Positions 1-9,953 of a DNA stretch of 64,000 bases are shown piece after piece. Under the pieces are notes generated by a model that had not been told where the DNA came from, searched no databases, and saw only the letters and a program-made list of their open reading frames with translations. The translations under genes were made by a program, and so were the position numbers. The number at the start of each line of letters is the position of its first letter. Within the stretch, counting starts at the first letter, position 1. This DNA comes from Lolium rigidum (Eukaryota > Streptophyta > Magnoliopsida > Poales > Poaceae), in NCBI RefSeq assembly GCF_022539505.1, contig NC_061508.1, positions 31,242,256 through 31,306,255 of the forward strand. Reading direction: 5' to 3'.

Positions 1-40
1 TTTTCTTTAACGCCTTTCAGCTAGGCGCAGAAAGTGCAAA

Positions 41-2157
41 TCAAGTAACATCGAGAGTAGAAGCATCAACATCATAACTTGTTCTAATAATAGAATCAAA
101 AGGCAACTTCATTCTCTTTCTAGGGAAGTGTTCCATACCTTTCTTGAGAGGAAATTGATATTTAATATTACCTTCTCTCATATCAATAACAGCACCAACA
201 GTTCGAAGAAAAGGTCTTCCCAACACAATTGGACAAGATGCATTGCATTCGATATCCAAGACAACAAAATCAACGGGGACAAGGTTATTGTTAACCGTAA
301 TGTGCACATTATCAATCCTCCCCAAAGGTTTCTTTTTAACATTATCGGCAAGATTAACATCCAAATAACAATTCTTCAATGGTGGCAAGTCAAGCATATC
401 ATAAATCTTTTTAGGCATAACGTAAATACTTGCACCAAGATCACATAAAGCATTACATTCAAAGTCATTGAATTTCATTTTAATGATGGGCTCCCAACCA
501 TCTTCTAACTTTCTAGGAATAGAAGTTTCAAGTTTTAGTTTCTCTTCTCTAGCTTTTATGAGAGCATTTGTAATATGTTTTGTAAAGGCTAAATTTATAG
601 CACTAGCATTAGGACTTTTAGCAAGTTTTTGTAAGAACTTTATAACTTCAGAGATGTGGCAATCATCAAAATCTAAATCATTATGAGCTACAGCAATGGG
701 ATCATTGTTCCCAAGGTTGGAAAAAATTTCAGCAGTTTTATCACAAGCAGTTTCAGCAGTTTTAGCAATTTCAGGCAGTTTTGTACGCTTTGCACTAGGA
801 GTAGAAACATTGCCAACACTAATTATTTTACCATTGATAGTAGGAGGTGCAGCAACATGTGAAGAATTAGCATTACTAGTGGTGGTAATAGTCCAAACTT
901 TAGCTACATTATTCTCTTTAGCTAGTTTTTCATTTTCTTCTCTATCCCACCTAGCACGCAGTTCAGCCATTAATCTTATATTCTCATTAATTCTAACTTG
1001 GATGGCATTTGCTGTAGTAGTAATCTTATTATCAATATCATTATTAGGCATAACTTTCAATTTTAAAAGATTAACATCGGAGGCAAGTCTATCAACTCTA
1101 GAAGCAATAGTATCAATTTTATCAAGCTTTTCCTCAACAGATTTGTTAAAAGCAGTTTGTGTACTAATAAATTCTTTAAGCATAGCTTCAAGACCAGGGG
1201 GTACATTCCTATTATTATTGTAAGAATTTCCATAAGAATTACCATAACCATTACCATTAGCAGAAGGATATGGCCTATAGTTATTACCAGAGTTGTTCCT
1301 ATAAGCATTGTTGTTGAAATTATTATTTTTAATGAAATTCACATCAACATTTTCTTCTTGAGCAACCAATGAAGCTAAAGGAACATTATTAGGATCAACA
1401 TTAGATCTACCATTCACAAGCATAGACATAATCACATCAATCTTATCATTCAAGGAAGAGGTTTCTTCAACGGAATTTACCTTCTTACCTTGTGGAGCTC
1501 TTTCCGTGTGCCATTCGGAGTAATTTATCATCATATCATCAAGAAGTTTTGTAGCCGCCCCCAATGTGATGGACATAAAGGTACCTCCAAGCAGCTGAAT
1601 CCAATAAATTCCGCGAAGAAAAATTTAGTCCCGCATAGAAGGTTTGGATGATCATCCAAGTAGTCGATCCATGGGTTGGGCAATTCTTTACCAAAGTTTT
1701 CATTCTCTCCCATGCTTGAGCAACATGTTCAGTATCTAATTGTTTAAAATTCATTATGCTACTTCTCAAAGATATAATTTTAGCGGGAGGATAATATCTA
1801 CCAATAAAAGCATCCTTGCATTTAGTCCATGAATCAATACTATTCTTAGGCAAAGATAGCAACCAATCTTTAGCTCTTCCTCTTAATGAGAAAGGAAACA
1901 CTTTCAATTTAATAATATCACCATCTACATCTTTATACTTTTGCATTTCACAAAGTTCAACAAAATTATTGAGATGGGCAGCAAGCATCATCGTAACTAA
2001 CACCGTAAAATTGTTCTCTCATAACCAAATTCAGTAAAGCAGGTTTTATTTCAAAGAATTCTGCTGTAGTAGCAGGTGGAGCAATAGGTGTGCATAGGAA
2101 ATCATTATTATTTGCATTTGTGAAGTCACACAATTTAGTATTTTCATGGTTGGCCAT
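41..2157 (-). pseudogene. gag-protease of element A, frameshifted
   Basis: The product would be the capsid-like Gag plus an aspartic protease. Reading starts at the ATG at 2157 (MANHENTK) and ends at the stop at 41. A retrotransposon gag domain is seen at about 1650-1950 (SLRGRAKDWLLSLP, then KCKDAFIGRYYPPAK). An Asn-rich segment follows (YRNNSGNNY, NGNGYGNSYGNS). The protease core is CDLGAS near residue 380 of the last segment, followed by VLGRPFLRTVGA. The frame is broken near 1984 and 1590. At both places A has one extra a compared with D (gcaagc against gcagc, and ccaagcag against ccagcag). These shifts may be real or sequence errors. No zinc knuckle is visible. Confidence 0.75.
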
Positions 2158-2383
2158 TTTAGCAACGGTAAATAAAACAAACTAGATAAAGTAAATGCAA
2201 GTAACTAATTTTTTTTGTGTTTTTGATATAGAGAGCAAGACAATAAATAAAGTAAAACTAGCAACTAATTTTTTTGTATTTTGATTTAGTGCAGCAAACA
2301 AAGTAGTAAATAAAATAAAGCAAGACAAAAACAAAGTAAAGAGATTGAGAAGTGGAGACTCCCCTTGCAGCGTGTCTTGATCT

Positions 2384-2400
2384 CCCCGGCAACGGCGCCG
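2384..2400 (-). other. Primer binding site of element A (tRNA-Asp type)
   Basis: On the minus strand the sequence reads GGCGCCGTTGCCGGGG, starting about 11 bases inside the LTR end. This is the classical tRNA-Asp PBS of several grass gypsy elements. The usual leading T is altered: CGGCGCC here, against TGGCGCC in the mosaic element at 59545. Confidence 0.8.
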
Positions 2401-2411
2401 TAAAAAGAGCT

Positions 2412-4003
2412 TGATGGCGTGTAACTCACACGTTCGTTGGGAACCCCAAGAGGAAGGTATGATGCGCACAGTAGCAAGTTTTCCCTCGTAAAGAAACCAA
2501 GGTTTAATCGAACCAGTAGGAGCCAAGAAGCACGTTGAAGGTTGATGGTCGCGAAATGTGATGCGGCGCAACACCAGGGATTCCGGCGCCAACGCGGAAC
2601 CTGCACAACACAACCCAAGTACTTTGTCCCAACGAAACAGTGAGGTTGTCAATCTCACCGGCTTGCTGTAACAAAGGATTAAACGTATCGAGTGGAAGAT
2701 GTTTGCAAAGAAAACAAGTAAAACAATTGCAGATTGTATGCTATGTAAAGAATAGGACCGGGGTCCACAGTTCACTAGAGGTGTCTCTCCCATAAGATAA
2801 AGCATGTTGGGTGAACAAATTACAGTCGGGCAATTGACAAATAGAGAAAGGCATAACAATGCATATACATGATATGATAAATATAGTGAGATTTAATTGG
2901 GCATTACGACAAAGTACATAGACCGCCATCCAACCGCATCTATGCCTAAAAAGTCCACCTTCAAGGTTATCATCCGAACCCCTCCAAGTATTAAGTTGCA
3001 AAGCAACAGACAATTGCATTAAGTATGGTGCGTAATGTAATCAACAACTACATCCTTAGACATAGCATCAATGTTTTATCCCTAGTGGCAACAAGACATC
3101 CACAACCTTAGAACTTTCGTCACATCGTCCTGCATTCAATGGAGGCATGAACCCACTATCGAGCATAAATACTCCCTCTTGGAGTTAAGAGTAAAAACTT
3201 GGCCGGAGCCTCTACTAGTAACGGAGAGCATGCAAGATCATAAACAACACATGAACAATAGATTGATAATCACCATAATCATAGTACTCTCTATCCATCG
3301 GATCCCGACAAACACAACATATAGTATTACAGTATAGATGATCTTGATCATGTTAGGCAGCTCACAAGATCCAACAATGAAGCACAACAAGGAGAAGACG
3401 ACCATCTAGCTACTGCTATGGACCCATGGTCCAGGGGTGAACTACTCACTCATCACTCCGGAGGCGACCATGGCGGTGTAGAGTCCTCCGGGAGATGAAT
3501 CCCCTCTCCGGCAGGGTGCCGGAGGTGATCTCCGGAATCCCCCGAGATGGGATTCGCGGCGGCGGCGTCTCTGGAAGGTTTTCCGTATCGTGGCTCTCGG
3601 TACCGGGGGTTTCGCGACGGAGGCTTTAAGTAGGCGGAGGGTCAACGCGAGGGGCCACACGAGGGGCCCAGGAGGTAGGTCGGCGCGGCCAAGGCCTCGG
3701 GCCGCGCCGGCCACCCTCCTGGCCTCCTCGTGGCCCCACTTCGTTAGGTCTTCGGTCTTCCGGAAGCTTCGTGCAAAAATAGGACCCTGGGCGAAAGTTT
3801 CGTCCAATTCCGAGAATATTTCTTTACTAGGATTTCTGAAACCAAAAACAGCAGAAAACAGAGAATCGGCTCTTCGGCATCTTGTTAATAGGTTAGTTCC
3901 AGAAAATGCATAAATATGACATATAATGTGCATAAAACATGTAGGTATCATCAATAAAGTAGCATGGAACATAAGAAATTATCGATACGTTGGAGACGTA
4001 TCA
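2412..4003 (-). repeat. 5' LTR of element A (1592 bp)
   Basis: The LTR starts TGATACGTCTCCAACG on the minus strand (at 4003) and ends CACGCCATCA (at 2412). It is homologous to the LTRs at 5435-7024, 10658-12257 and 17261-18859, and partly to 59557-61282. It has a GC-rich stretch (about 3450-3730) that makes spurious ORFs on both strands. It shares the gtaactcacacg variant near its inner end with element B rather than D, so A and B have the same LTR subtype. Confidence 0.85.
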
Positions 4004-4318
4004 CGCGGCGAGCTCGATAGACACGGAGAAAGCATCCACGCGACTACCAAGAACGGAAACCTCCTGGCTCGCCCAAGCTACGATCACTCTTCCCACAGTA
4101 CCAACAGCCGGCAGATACTCAAACCCGTCAAAACGGGGGCCTAGACATTCATGGATTACAAACGGGTTTACAGATTGCAGCTTAGATTCATATAGGCACA
4201 CGACGGATGCCCTAGCATCCTCTACCGCGACTTTGACCGCAGCTCTTCTGGTCGGATCATTCAGACCGCGCGCATTACACATGGAAAAAACGACGTTCCT
4301 TTCTTCTTCCATTGACAA
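4001..4318 (-). pseudogene. LINE endonuclease N-terminus, copy 1
   Basis: The frame reads NARGLNDPTRRAAVKVA, SKLQSVNPFVIHECLGP and VIVAWASQEVSVLGS, matching the first about 100 residues of the AP-type endonuclease at the start of plant LINE ORF2. The Trp of the usual WN(A/V)RG start is Cys here (MCNARG). The frame runs straight into the LTR of element A, so the rest of the endonuclease and the RT domain are lost. Confidence 0.6.
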
Positions 4319-4631
4319 AGGCCTACGAGGGAAGGGGCGCCACCACGAGATCAGGCGTCCGCCAGAACCGCCAGATACTCAAACCCGTCAAAACGGGGGG
4401 CTAGACATTCATGGATTACGAACGGGGTTACAGATTGCAGCTTTTCATATAGGCACATGACGGATGCCCTAGCATCCTCTACCGCGACTTTGACCGCAGC
4501 TCTTCTGGCCGGATCATTCAGACCGCGCGCATTCCACATGGCAAACACGACGTTCCTTTCTTCTTCCATTGGCAAAGGCCTACGAGGGAAGGGGCGCCAC
4601 CACCAGATCAGGCGTCCGCTAGAACCGCCAG
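4115..4631. repeat. 260-bp tandem duplication inside the LINE
   Basis: Two direct copies, about 4115-4374 and 4375-4631, both start atactcaaacccgtcaaaac and end agaaccgccag. They differ at scattered bases (cacgacgg against catgacgg, attacacatgg against attccacatgg). The duplication covers the endonuclease start codon region. Confidence 0.85.
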
Positions 4632-4764
4632 GTCTTCCTTGTGCGCAATAGGGCAGCTGAGACCGAACAACGCCGTGATGGCCTCGACCTGCTCCGGCCC
4701 CAACGGGGACGCAAAATGGCTGCGTATTCCTTGAGCTAGGATTCAGACAGCCTCTCTTCGTCAC
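4351..4764 (-). pseudogene. LINE endonuclease N-terminus, copy 2
   Basis: This is a second copy of the same start (MEEERNVVFAMWNARG, then FVIHECLAPRFDGFEYL) on the element's upstream side. It arises from the 260-bp tandem duplication at 4115-4631. It keeps the intact MWNARG motif but runs out of homology after FEYL. Confidence 0.6.
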
Positions 4765-5353
4765 GGCAGATCCCTAGCTTACACATCAGTATACGCTGCG
4801 CCCGCTTAACGGCTGAGCCAGACACGCCTTTGCTCTTGGCTGCGATGCGACGGCTCCTCCTGGCGGTGGAAGGCACCACCTGAAACAGATGGCGGCACAC
4901 CAGCTTCGTATCAGGGAGGCTGAGCAGCGGATCGTCGAGGCGCTGCCGGAACTGGCGCAGAAGCGCGGCTAGGGACTTCGCGTCGGCATCCCCAGGCGCA
5001 GGAGCAGGCGATACAGGCAGCGGGGAGCGATCAAGCGGGATCCGCACCGCTGCATGCGGATCGGACGGTGGAGCATCGGAGCCTGGTCCGCTGGTTGCCG
5101 GAGACGCATGGATCCCATGCGGGGGCCCCACCTCGACGCCAAGCATGCCTGACAAGGCAGGCTCAGAGCAAAGTAGCTCAGCTGTCCTGACCGAGGGCTG
5201 CACGGGCTCACATGCAGAACCCACCGGAGACCGAAAAGGGGAAAGCGTAGAAGCCGCATCCGCCTCGAGAGCCCCCCTCTGCTCCGACAGGAGCCGATGC
5301 GCTGCTTCCAACGCGAGACCGTCACCGCGCAAGCAAGAAGCTCCAGACCACAT
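4736..5353 (-). pseudogene. LINE ORF1-like C-terminal segment
   Basis: This is a 205-residue minus-strand frame with a Pro/Ser/Ala-rich N-terminal half and a basic C-terminal part (LLRQFRQRLDDPLLSLP, RRSRRIAAKSKG, KRAQRILMCKLGICRDEE). It sits just upstream of the endonuclease start, where plant LINEs carry ORF1 (the nucleic-acid-binding protein). The basic helix-rich end fits that role, but I do not see an intact CCHC knuckle. The N-terminus is cut by element B. Confidence 0.45.
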
Positions 5354-5434
5354 GGCGCCGCAGGACGAGGCAGCCGAGGCGCAGAACTAACCTGCACCCG
5401 GGAATGCGCACACGGGGCCGCCACTACGCGCGAG

Positions 5435-7024
5435 TGATACGTCTCCAACGTATCGATAATTTCTTATGTTCCATGCTACTTTATTGATGATACCTACATG
5501 TTTTATGCACATTATATGTCATATTTATGCATTTTCTGGAACTAACCTATTAACAAGATGCCGAAGAGCCGATTCTTTGTTTTCTGCTGTTTTTGGTTTC
5601 GAAATCCTAGTAAGGAAATATTCTCGGAATTGGACGAAATCTTCGCCCGGGGTCCTATTTTTGCACGAAGCTTCCGGAAGACCGAAGAGCTAAGGAAGTG
5701 GGGCCACGAGGCGCCGAGAACCATAGGCCGGCGCGGCCCAAGCCCTGGCCGCGGCGACCTAGGGTGTGGGGCCCTCGTGTGGCCCCCCTCGTTGCCCTTC
5801 CGCCTACTTAAAGCCTCCGTCGCAAAAACCCCAGTACCGAGAGCCACGATACGGAAAACCTTCCAGAGACGCCGCCGCCGCGAATCCCATCTCGGGGATT
5901 CGGGAGATCGCCTCCGGCACCTTGCCGGAGAGGGGATTCATCTCCCGGAGGACTCTTCATCGCCATGATCGCCTCCGGAGTGATGAGTGAGTAGTTCACC
6001 CCTGGACCATGGGTCCATAGCAGTAGCTAGATGGTCGTCTTCTCCTCGTTGTGCTTCATTGTTGGATCTTGTGAGCTGCCTAACATGATCAAGATCATCT
6101 ATCTATAATACTATATGTTGTGTTTGTCGGGATCCGATGGATAGAGAATACTATGTTATGGTGATTATCAATCTATTGTTTATGTGTTGTTTATGATCTT
6201 GCATGCTCTCCGTTATTAGTAGAGGCTCGGCCAAGTTTTTGCTCTTAACTCCAAGAGGGAGTATTTATGCTCGATAGTGGGTTCATGCCTTCATTGACAC
6301 ACGGGACAGTGATGAAAGTTCTAAGGTTGTGATGTGTTGTTGCCACTAGGGATAAAACATTGATTCTATGTCTAAGGATGTAGTTGTCGATTACATTACG
6401 CACCATACTTAATGCAATTGTCTGTTGCTTAGCAACTTAATGCTGAATGGGGTTCGGATGATAACTCTGAAGGTGGACTTTTTAGGCATAGATGCGGTTG
6501 GATGGCGGTCTATGTACTTTGTCGTAATGCCCAATTAAATCTCACTATATTTATCATATCATGTATATGCATTGTTATGCCTTTCTCTATTTGTCAATTG
6601 CCCGACTGTAATTTGTTCACCCAACATGCTTTTATCTTATGGGAGAGACACCTCTAGTGAACTGTGGACCCCGGTCCTATTCTTTACATAGCATACAATC
6701 TACTGCAATTGTGTTTTACTATTTTCTTTGCAAACATCTTCCACTCGATACGCTTAATCCTTTGTTACAGACAAGCCGGTGAGATTGACAACCTCACTGT
6801 TTCGTTGGGACAAAGTACTTGGGTTGTGTTGTGCGGGTTCCGCGTTGGCGCGGAATCCCTGGTGTTGCGCCGCATCACATTTCGCGACCATCAACCTTCA
6901 ACGTGCTTCTTGGCTCCTACTGGTTCGATTAAACCTTGGTTTCTTTCGAGGGAAAACTTGCTACTCGTGCGCATCATACCTTCCTCTTGGGGTTCCCAAC
7001 GAACGTGTGAGTTACACGCCATCA
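5435..7024 (+). repeat. 5' LTR of element B (1590 bp)
   Basis: It starts TGATACGTCTCCAACG and ends TACACGCCATCA. It is an inverted copy of the LTR at 2412-4003, with which it shares the gagttacacg variant near the 3' end. The 1.59-kb arms are separated by 1431 bp. Confidence 0.85.
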
Positions 7025-7034
7025 AGCTCTTTTT

Positions 7035-7056
7035 CCGGCGCCGTTGCCGGGAGATC
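7035..7056 (+). other. Primer binding site of element B (tRNA-Asp type)
   Basis: The sequence reads CGGCGCCGTTGCCGGGAGATC, beginning about 11 bases after the LTR end. It has one G fewer in the GGGG run than A and D. Confidence 0.75.
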
Positions 7057-7277
7057 AAGACACGCTGCAAGGGAGTCTCCACTTCTCAATCTCTTTACTT
7101 TGTTTTTGTCTTGCTTTATTTTATTTACTACTTTGTTTGCTGCACTAAATCAAAACACAAAAAAATTAGTTGCTAGTTTTACTTTATTTATTGTCTTGCT
7201 CTCTATATCAAAAACACAAAAAAATTAGTTACTTGTCTTTACTTTATTCGCCTAGTTTACTTTTTGCTTATTGCATC

Positions 7278-7698
7278 ATGTTTCCTTTTAATTTTACCAC
7301 AAAAGACATACCGGTAGGACGTGGGTCCATAGTTGGGAGAAATAATATAGAAGAATTTTTCAATCATGTTAGTATTACTGAAGATTTTGAAGATAGACAC
7401 TTGGTAGAACTTGCACCTACCTATGAAATTGCTGCTTGCTGCTTTAGTTCGCATGTTGGAAACTAAATTTGTTAACCTCAATCCTATAATCCAACACATG
7501 TTTCTTACACTTGGTGATATGGAAGAAGGGGAAAAGAAAGATTTTGTTCTAGAAACTCTTCTTAGAGAATTTGGCGGTCTAGCAAGAGAGGCTAGAAATG
7601 TTTTTGCTAAATTTAATATGCTAGGTTCTCATACCAACTTTATTGGTCTCCTTGAAAAAATGGACATGGATAGAATAAGGTACACTAATAACATCTAA
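7278..7698 (+). pseudogene. Gag-like N-terminal region of element B, frameshifted
   Basis: An ATG at 7278 opens a frame (MFPFNFTTKDIPVGRGS, then EEFFNHVSITEDFED). It continues after a shift near 7440-7460 as LETKFVNLNPIIQHMFL, DMEEGEKKDFVLETLL and GGLAREARNVFAKF, ending at the TAA at 7696. The shift falls in a ctgcttgctgc run. No known motif is visible. Its place behind a leader and PBS suggests a Gag N-terminus or a family-specific accessory protein. It is unlike the gag of A and D. Confidence 0.5.
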
Positions 7699-7929
7699 AG
7701 GTATAATAGAGGCACCCTCATGGAGCACCTAGGTAAATTAGATTTAACTAGCCATTGATTTTACCTTCAACAAATCTGAGCCGTACGATTTTTACCGCGG
7801 CGGTATAAAAGGTTCATCTAACGGAGCAAACCCTAGCCATCAGCCCCCCAATCCCCTCGCGTGCTTTCTGCTCTCCAATCCCCTCGCCCGGCGGCGCCGC
7901 TCCGGCTCCCTAGCCGCCACCCGATCTTT
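7699..7929 (+). other. Promoter-like unique sequence before a gap
   Basis: This 231-bp stretch has no match elsewhere in the window. It holds a TATA box (7804-7810), then aaccctagcc and a C/T-rich leader-like tract up to the gap. That looks like the 5' end of a grass gene or of a gene-capturing element. No start codon with a supported frame is seen before the Ns. Confidence 0.35.
7804..7810 (+). promoter_or_regulatory. Possible TATA box
   Basis: The motif tataaaa lies in a gcggcggtataaaagg context, about 28 bases upstream of an aaccctagcc leader-like stretch. Confidence 0.35.
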
Positions 7930-8029
7930 NNNNNNNNNNNNNNNNNNNNNNNNNNNNNNNNNNNNNNNNNNNNNNNNNNNNNNNNNNNNNNNNNNNNNNN
8001 NNNNNNNNNNNNNNNNNNNNNNNNNNNNN
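7930..8029. other. Assembly gap (100 N)
   Basis: Exactly 100 N. The round number suggests a gap of unknown true length. It lies at or beside the U5 end of the 3' LTR of element C. Confidence 0.99.
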
Positions 8030-9191
8030 GTTGCGGTCGAAACCCACCGGCGAGCAGCGACGGCAACACAAGAGAGCCGGGAGGCTCCCGTGATTGCGGC
8101 CGACCCCGGTCCCTCGGGCGACGGCCCGCAATGCCTTCCGGCACACGCGTCCCGGTGCTTACGAGGGCGTGCCACCTGACCTATACCTGGTCAGGAAGGT
8201 GATGGATTGCTTCGACTAGTTTCCTGCATGGCAAACACGTAAACATTAAATACGAGCCCCGATCGGCTCTTAAGTTGTTCTGCGGATCGGCTCAAAGAGC
8301 CGATTGCCCCACGGTTCAGTTAGATTTATAAGGACATGGGGATCATGCTTTATCAAAATCAAGCTAAGCTAATCTACGATAGTCTAGGGTTTTCACCGTA
8401 TAATCGGAACATCCTGTGCGTAATTGAGCCTAACAGATACGTAAGATGATAGAAAACCAGCACTAAAGAGGCCTAAAAACCAACGTGAAGTTGATCCCCG
8501 GAACAATCCCTCAAGAGCTTAGTAAACCACACCTTACGCACTACCGGATCCTTCAACCCGTTTATAAGGCCTAACCATACGGATATCAAACCAATCCTTG
8601 AAGAACAAGGAGCAACTATAACGGATTAGATCTACTAAATAATGAACAAGCAAGGTGCTGCCCTTACACCTAAAATAGGTGTAAGGGCAGCTAGATATCG
8701 AGGGAAGCGTAGCTAAACAAATGCATCGTGAAAGCATTGTGATCAACCCCAAAACACCTAAGATAAGGGTGTTGCTCACCATCAAAAAGGCTTCAAGACG
8801 AGCAACACCAAAAACGAATAAACCGATATCGCCTAGATCGCAAGATACGATCTAGGCAGCATGTTGCTTACCCGGGAGAAACCCTCGAAACAAGGGGTGG
8901 CGATGCGCCTAGATTGATTTGTTGTGAACGTGATCGTCCTCCTTCTCAATAACCCTAGATACATATTTATAGTCCGTAGACTCTCTAACTTGGGAAAAAA
9001 CCCAACCGTGTACGAGCTAAACTCTATCTCTTAATTCTAACCGACACGTATCCTACTATATTTACAGATACACGGGCAATCTTGCCCAAACTTCTTGTAC
9101 AAGGCCGATTCGGGAATATTTTCCATGCAAATCCTCTAAGCCCATTAAATCACGGCCCATCTCCAGACTTGGTCAAATTCTGGTGATAACA
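8030..9191 (-). repeat. 3' LTR of element C (about 1.16 kb)
   Basis: On the minus strand it starts TGTTATCACCAGAATTTGAC (9191) right after a polypurine tract. The U5 end lies at the gap: the first base after the Ns reads gttgcgg, and one further t would complete a TG boundary. A TATA box lies at 8961-8972. The sequence is rich in gatcggctc-like words. The 5' partner LTR is not in the window, so age cannot be estimated. Confidence 0.7.
8961..8972 (-). promoter_or_regulatory. TATA box in the LTR of element C
   Basis: The minus strand reads ACTATAAATATGTATC, about 220 bases into the LTR from its U3 end, followed by tagggttattgag. This spacing suits the U3 promoter of a retrotransposon LTR. Confidence 0.5.
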
Positions 9192-9208
9192 CATGCCCCC
9201 TGGTTTTG
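9192..9208 (-). other. Polypurine tract of element C
   Basis: The minus strand reads AAAACCAGGGGGCATG directly before the TGTT start of the 3' LTR. This is where plus-strand DNA synthesis would be primed. Confidence 0.65.
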
Positions 9209-9524
9209 GCAATGATAATTTCAAAACCACTCTGTTTTTTGTTCGTAGGGTCACGTCGTGGCAGAGCAGAACCGCCGCAGTATCCTTCATCATGATGCCT
9301 TGCCTTCTCAACTTCTCTCGCACGATTTGACAGCTCTTTGGCACCACTTCCTCGAAACCGCCGTAACATTAACTCTCCCCCATATCCCATTATTTAACCG
9401 CGTCGAGCAGCTTCGCCTCTTCATCCTCTTTGCTCCGTACTAGCCATCGGCAAAAACCCCCTTCCTCGGTAGCCATGTCTTCTTCTCCTCCTCCTCCTCG
9501 GCCTCATCGGGTCTCTCCTACGTA

Positions 9525-9953
9525 TTGTCTCCCTCTCGTGAGCCGACGCCAGAGTGGGGCTCGTTGGCGGCGCACGACATCCTCGCCCCAATGACGTGGG
9601 ACAAGGAGGACCACGATTCCTCCGTCTGGTCCGAGGATGACAAATCCTTGACCGACGGAGAAGACGACCTCCAATTCCTCGTCGACGGGGAGGAGGAGGC
9701 GGAGAGCGAGGACGACCGCTTCTCCTGGGACGACTTCACCTCCTCCGACGAGGAGGAGGAAGAGGAGGACGACACCTCCTCAGACGAATATCCGCCGGCA
9801 AAGCACTTCCGCGCCTGGTGGGACGACGACGACGACGACGACGACGAGGAGGACGAGGCTCCCGTAGAGGGCTACGGGAGCAGCGACGAGGAGCCCGCCA
9901 GTAGCTGCGCCGGCGGCAGCGATGACGACGACGAGGGCAGCAATGGCCCATAG
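9525..9953 (+). CDS. Antisense acidic ORF of Tat element C
   Basis: This frame of about 142 codons runs on the plus strand, opposite to the retrotransposon, between the integrase stop (10465) and the 3' LTR. The N-terminal part reads SPSREPTPEWGSLAAHDIL, then TWDKEDHDSSVWSEDDKSLTDG. The rest is very acidic low complexity (SSDEEEEEEDDTSSDE, a run of eight Asp near residue 105, SDDDDEGSNGP). The frame is open upstream to about 9476 (SSSSSASSGLSYVLSP), but the nearest ATG (9475) is in another frame, so the start is unresolved. An AT-rich ttatttaa at about 9390 could be its promoter. Tat elements are known to carry antisense ORFs here; their function is unknown. The composition suggests a nuclear acidic protein, but I assign no function. 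Confidence 0.6.
   Translation: MSPSREPTPEWGSLAAHDILAPMTWDKEDHDSSVWSEDDKSLTDGEDDLQFLVDGEEEAESEDDRFSWDDFTSSDEEEEEEDDTSSDEYPPAKHFRAWWDDDDDDDDEEDEAPVEGYGSSDEEPASSCAGGSDDDDEGSNGP

Larger units (their letters stand above)
1..4003 (-). mobile_element. Sabrina-like gypsy element A, 5' part
   Basis: This is the 5' portion of a minus-strand LTR retrotransposon. From right to left it has a 5' LTR (2412-4003), a tRNA-Asp-type primer binding site, a short leader and a gag-protease region that runs off the left edge. The same arrangement is complete in element D (10658-18859), which served as the reference. No reverse transcriptase or integrase is seen, but the 3' part lies outside the window. The Sabrina name comes from remembered similarity of LTR and gag to that Triticeae family and was not checked. 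No TSD can be tested because the other end is missing. Confidence 0.75.
4004..5434 (-). mobile_element. LINE (non-LTR retrotransposon) fragment
   Basis: This is a minus-strand fragment of an L1-type plant LINE, cut on both sides by Sabrina-like LTRs in opposite orientation. In element order it has an ORF1-like segment (5353-4736), then the N-terminal part of the ORF2 endonuclease, present twice (4351-4600 and 4001-4318). The endonuclease start is recognisable as MWNARGLNDPARRAAVKVAVEDA followed by PFVIHECL and PRFDGFEYL. No reverse transcriptase remains. It is dead as an element. Confidence 0.7.
5435..7698 (+). mobile_element. Sabrina-like element B, 5' part, with a different gag
   Basis: This is a plus-strand LTR element: 5' LTR (5435-7024), tRNA-Asp-type PBS, a leader sharing A's sequence to about 7230, then coding sequence unrelated to A or D. 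It ends near 7698, where homology to a retroelement can no longer be argued; no 3' LTR is present. With element A it forms an inverted pair around the LINE fragment. Confidence 0.7.

Noticed and set aside
2182..2859. 225-codon ORF within the LTR of element A, with similar ones in the LTRs of B, D and the mosaic element
   Set aside because: Lies in LTR and leader, is not kept in frame among the LTR copies, and has no retroelement motif.
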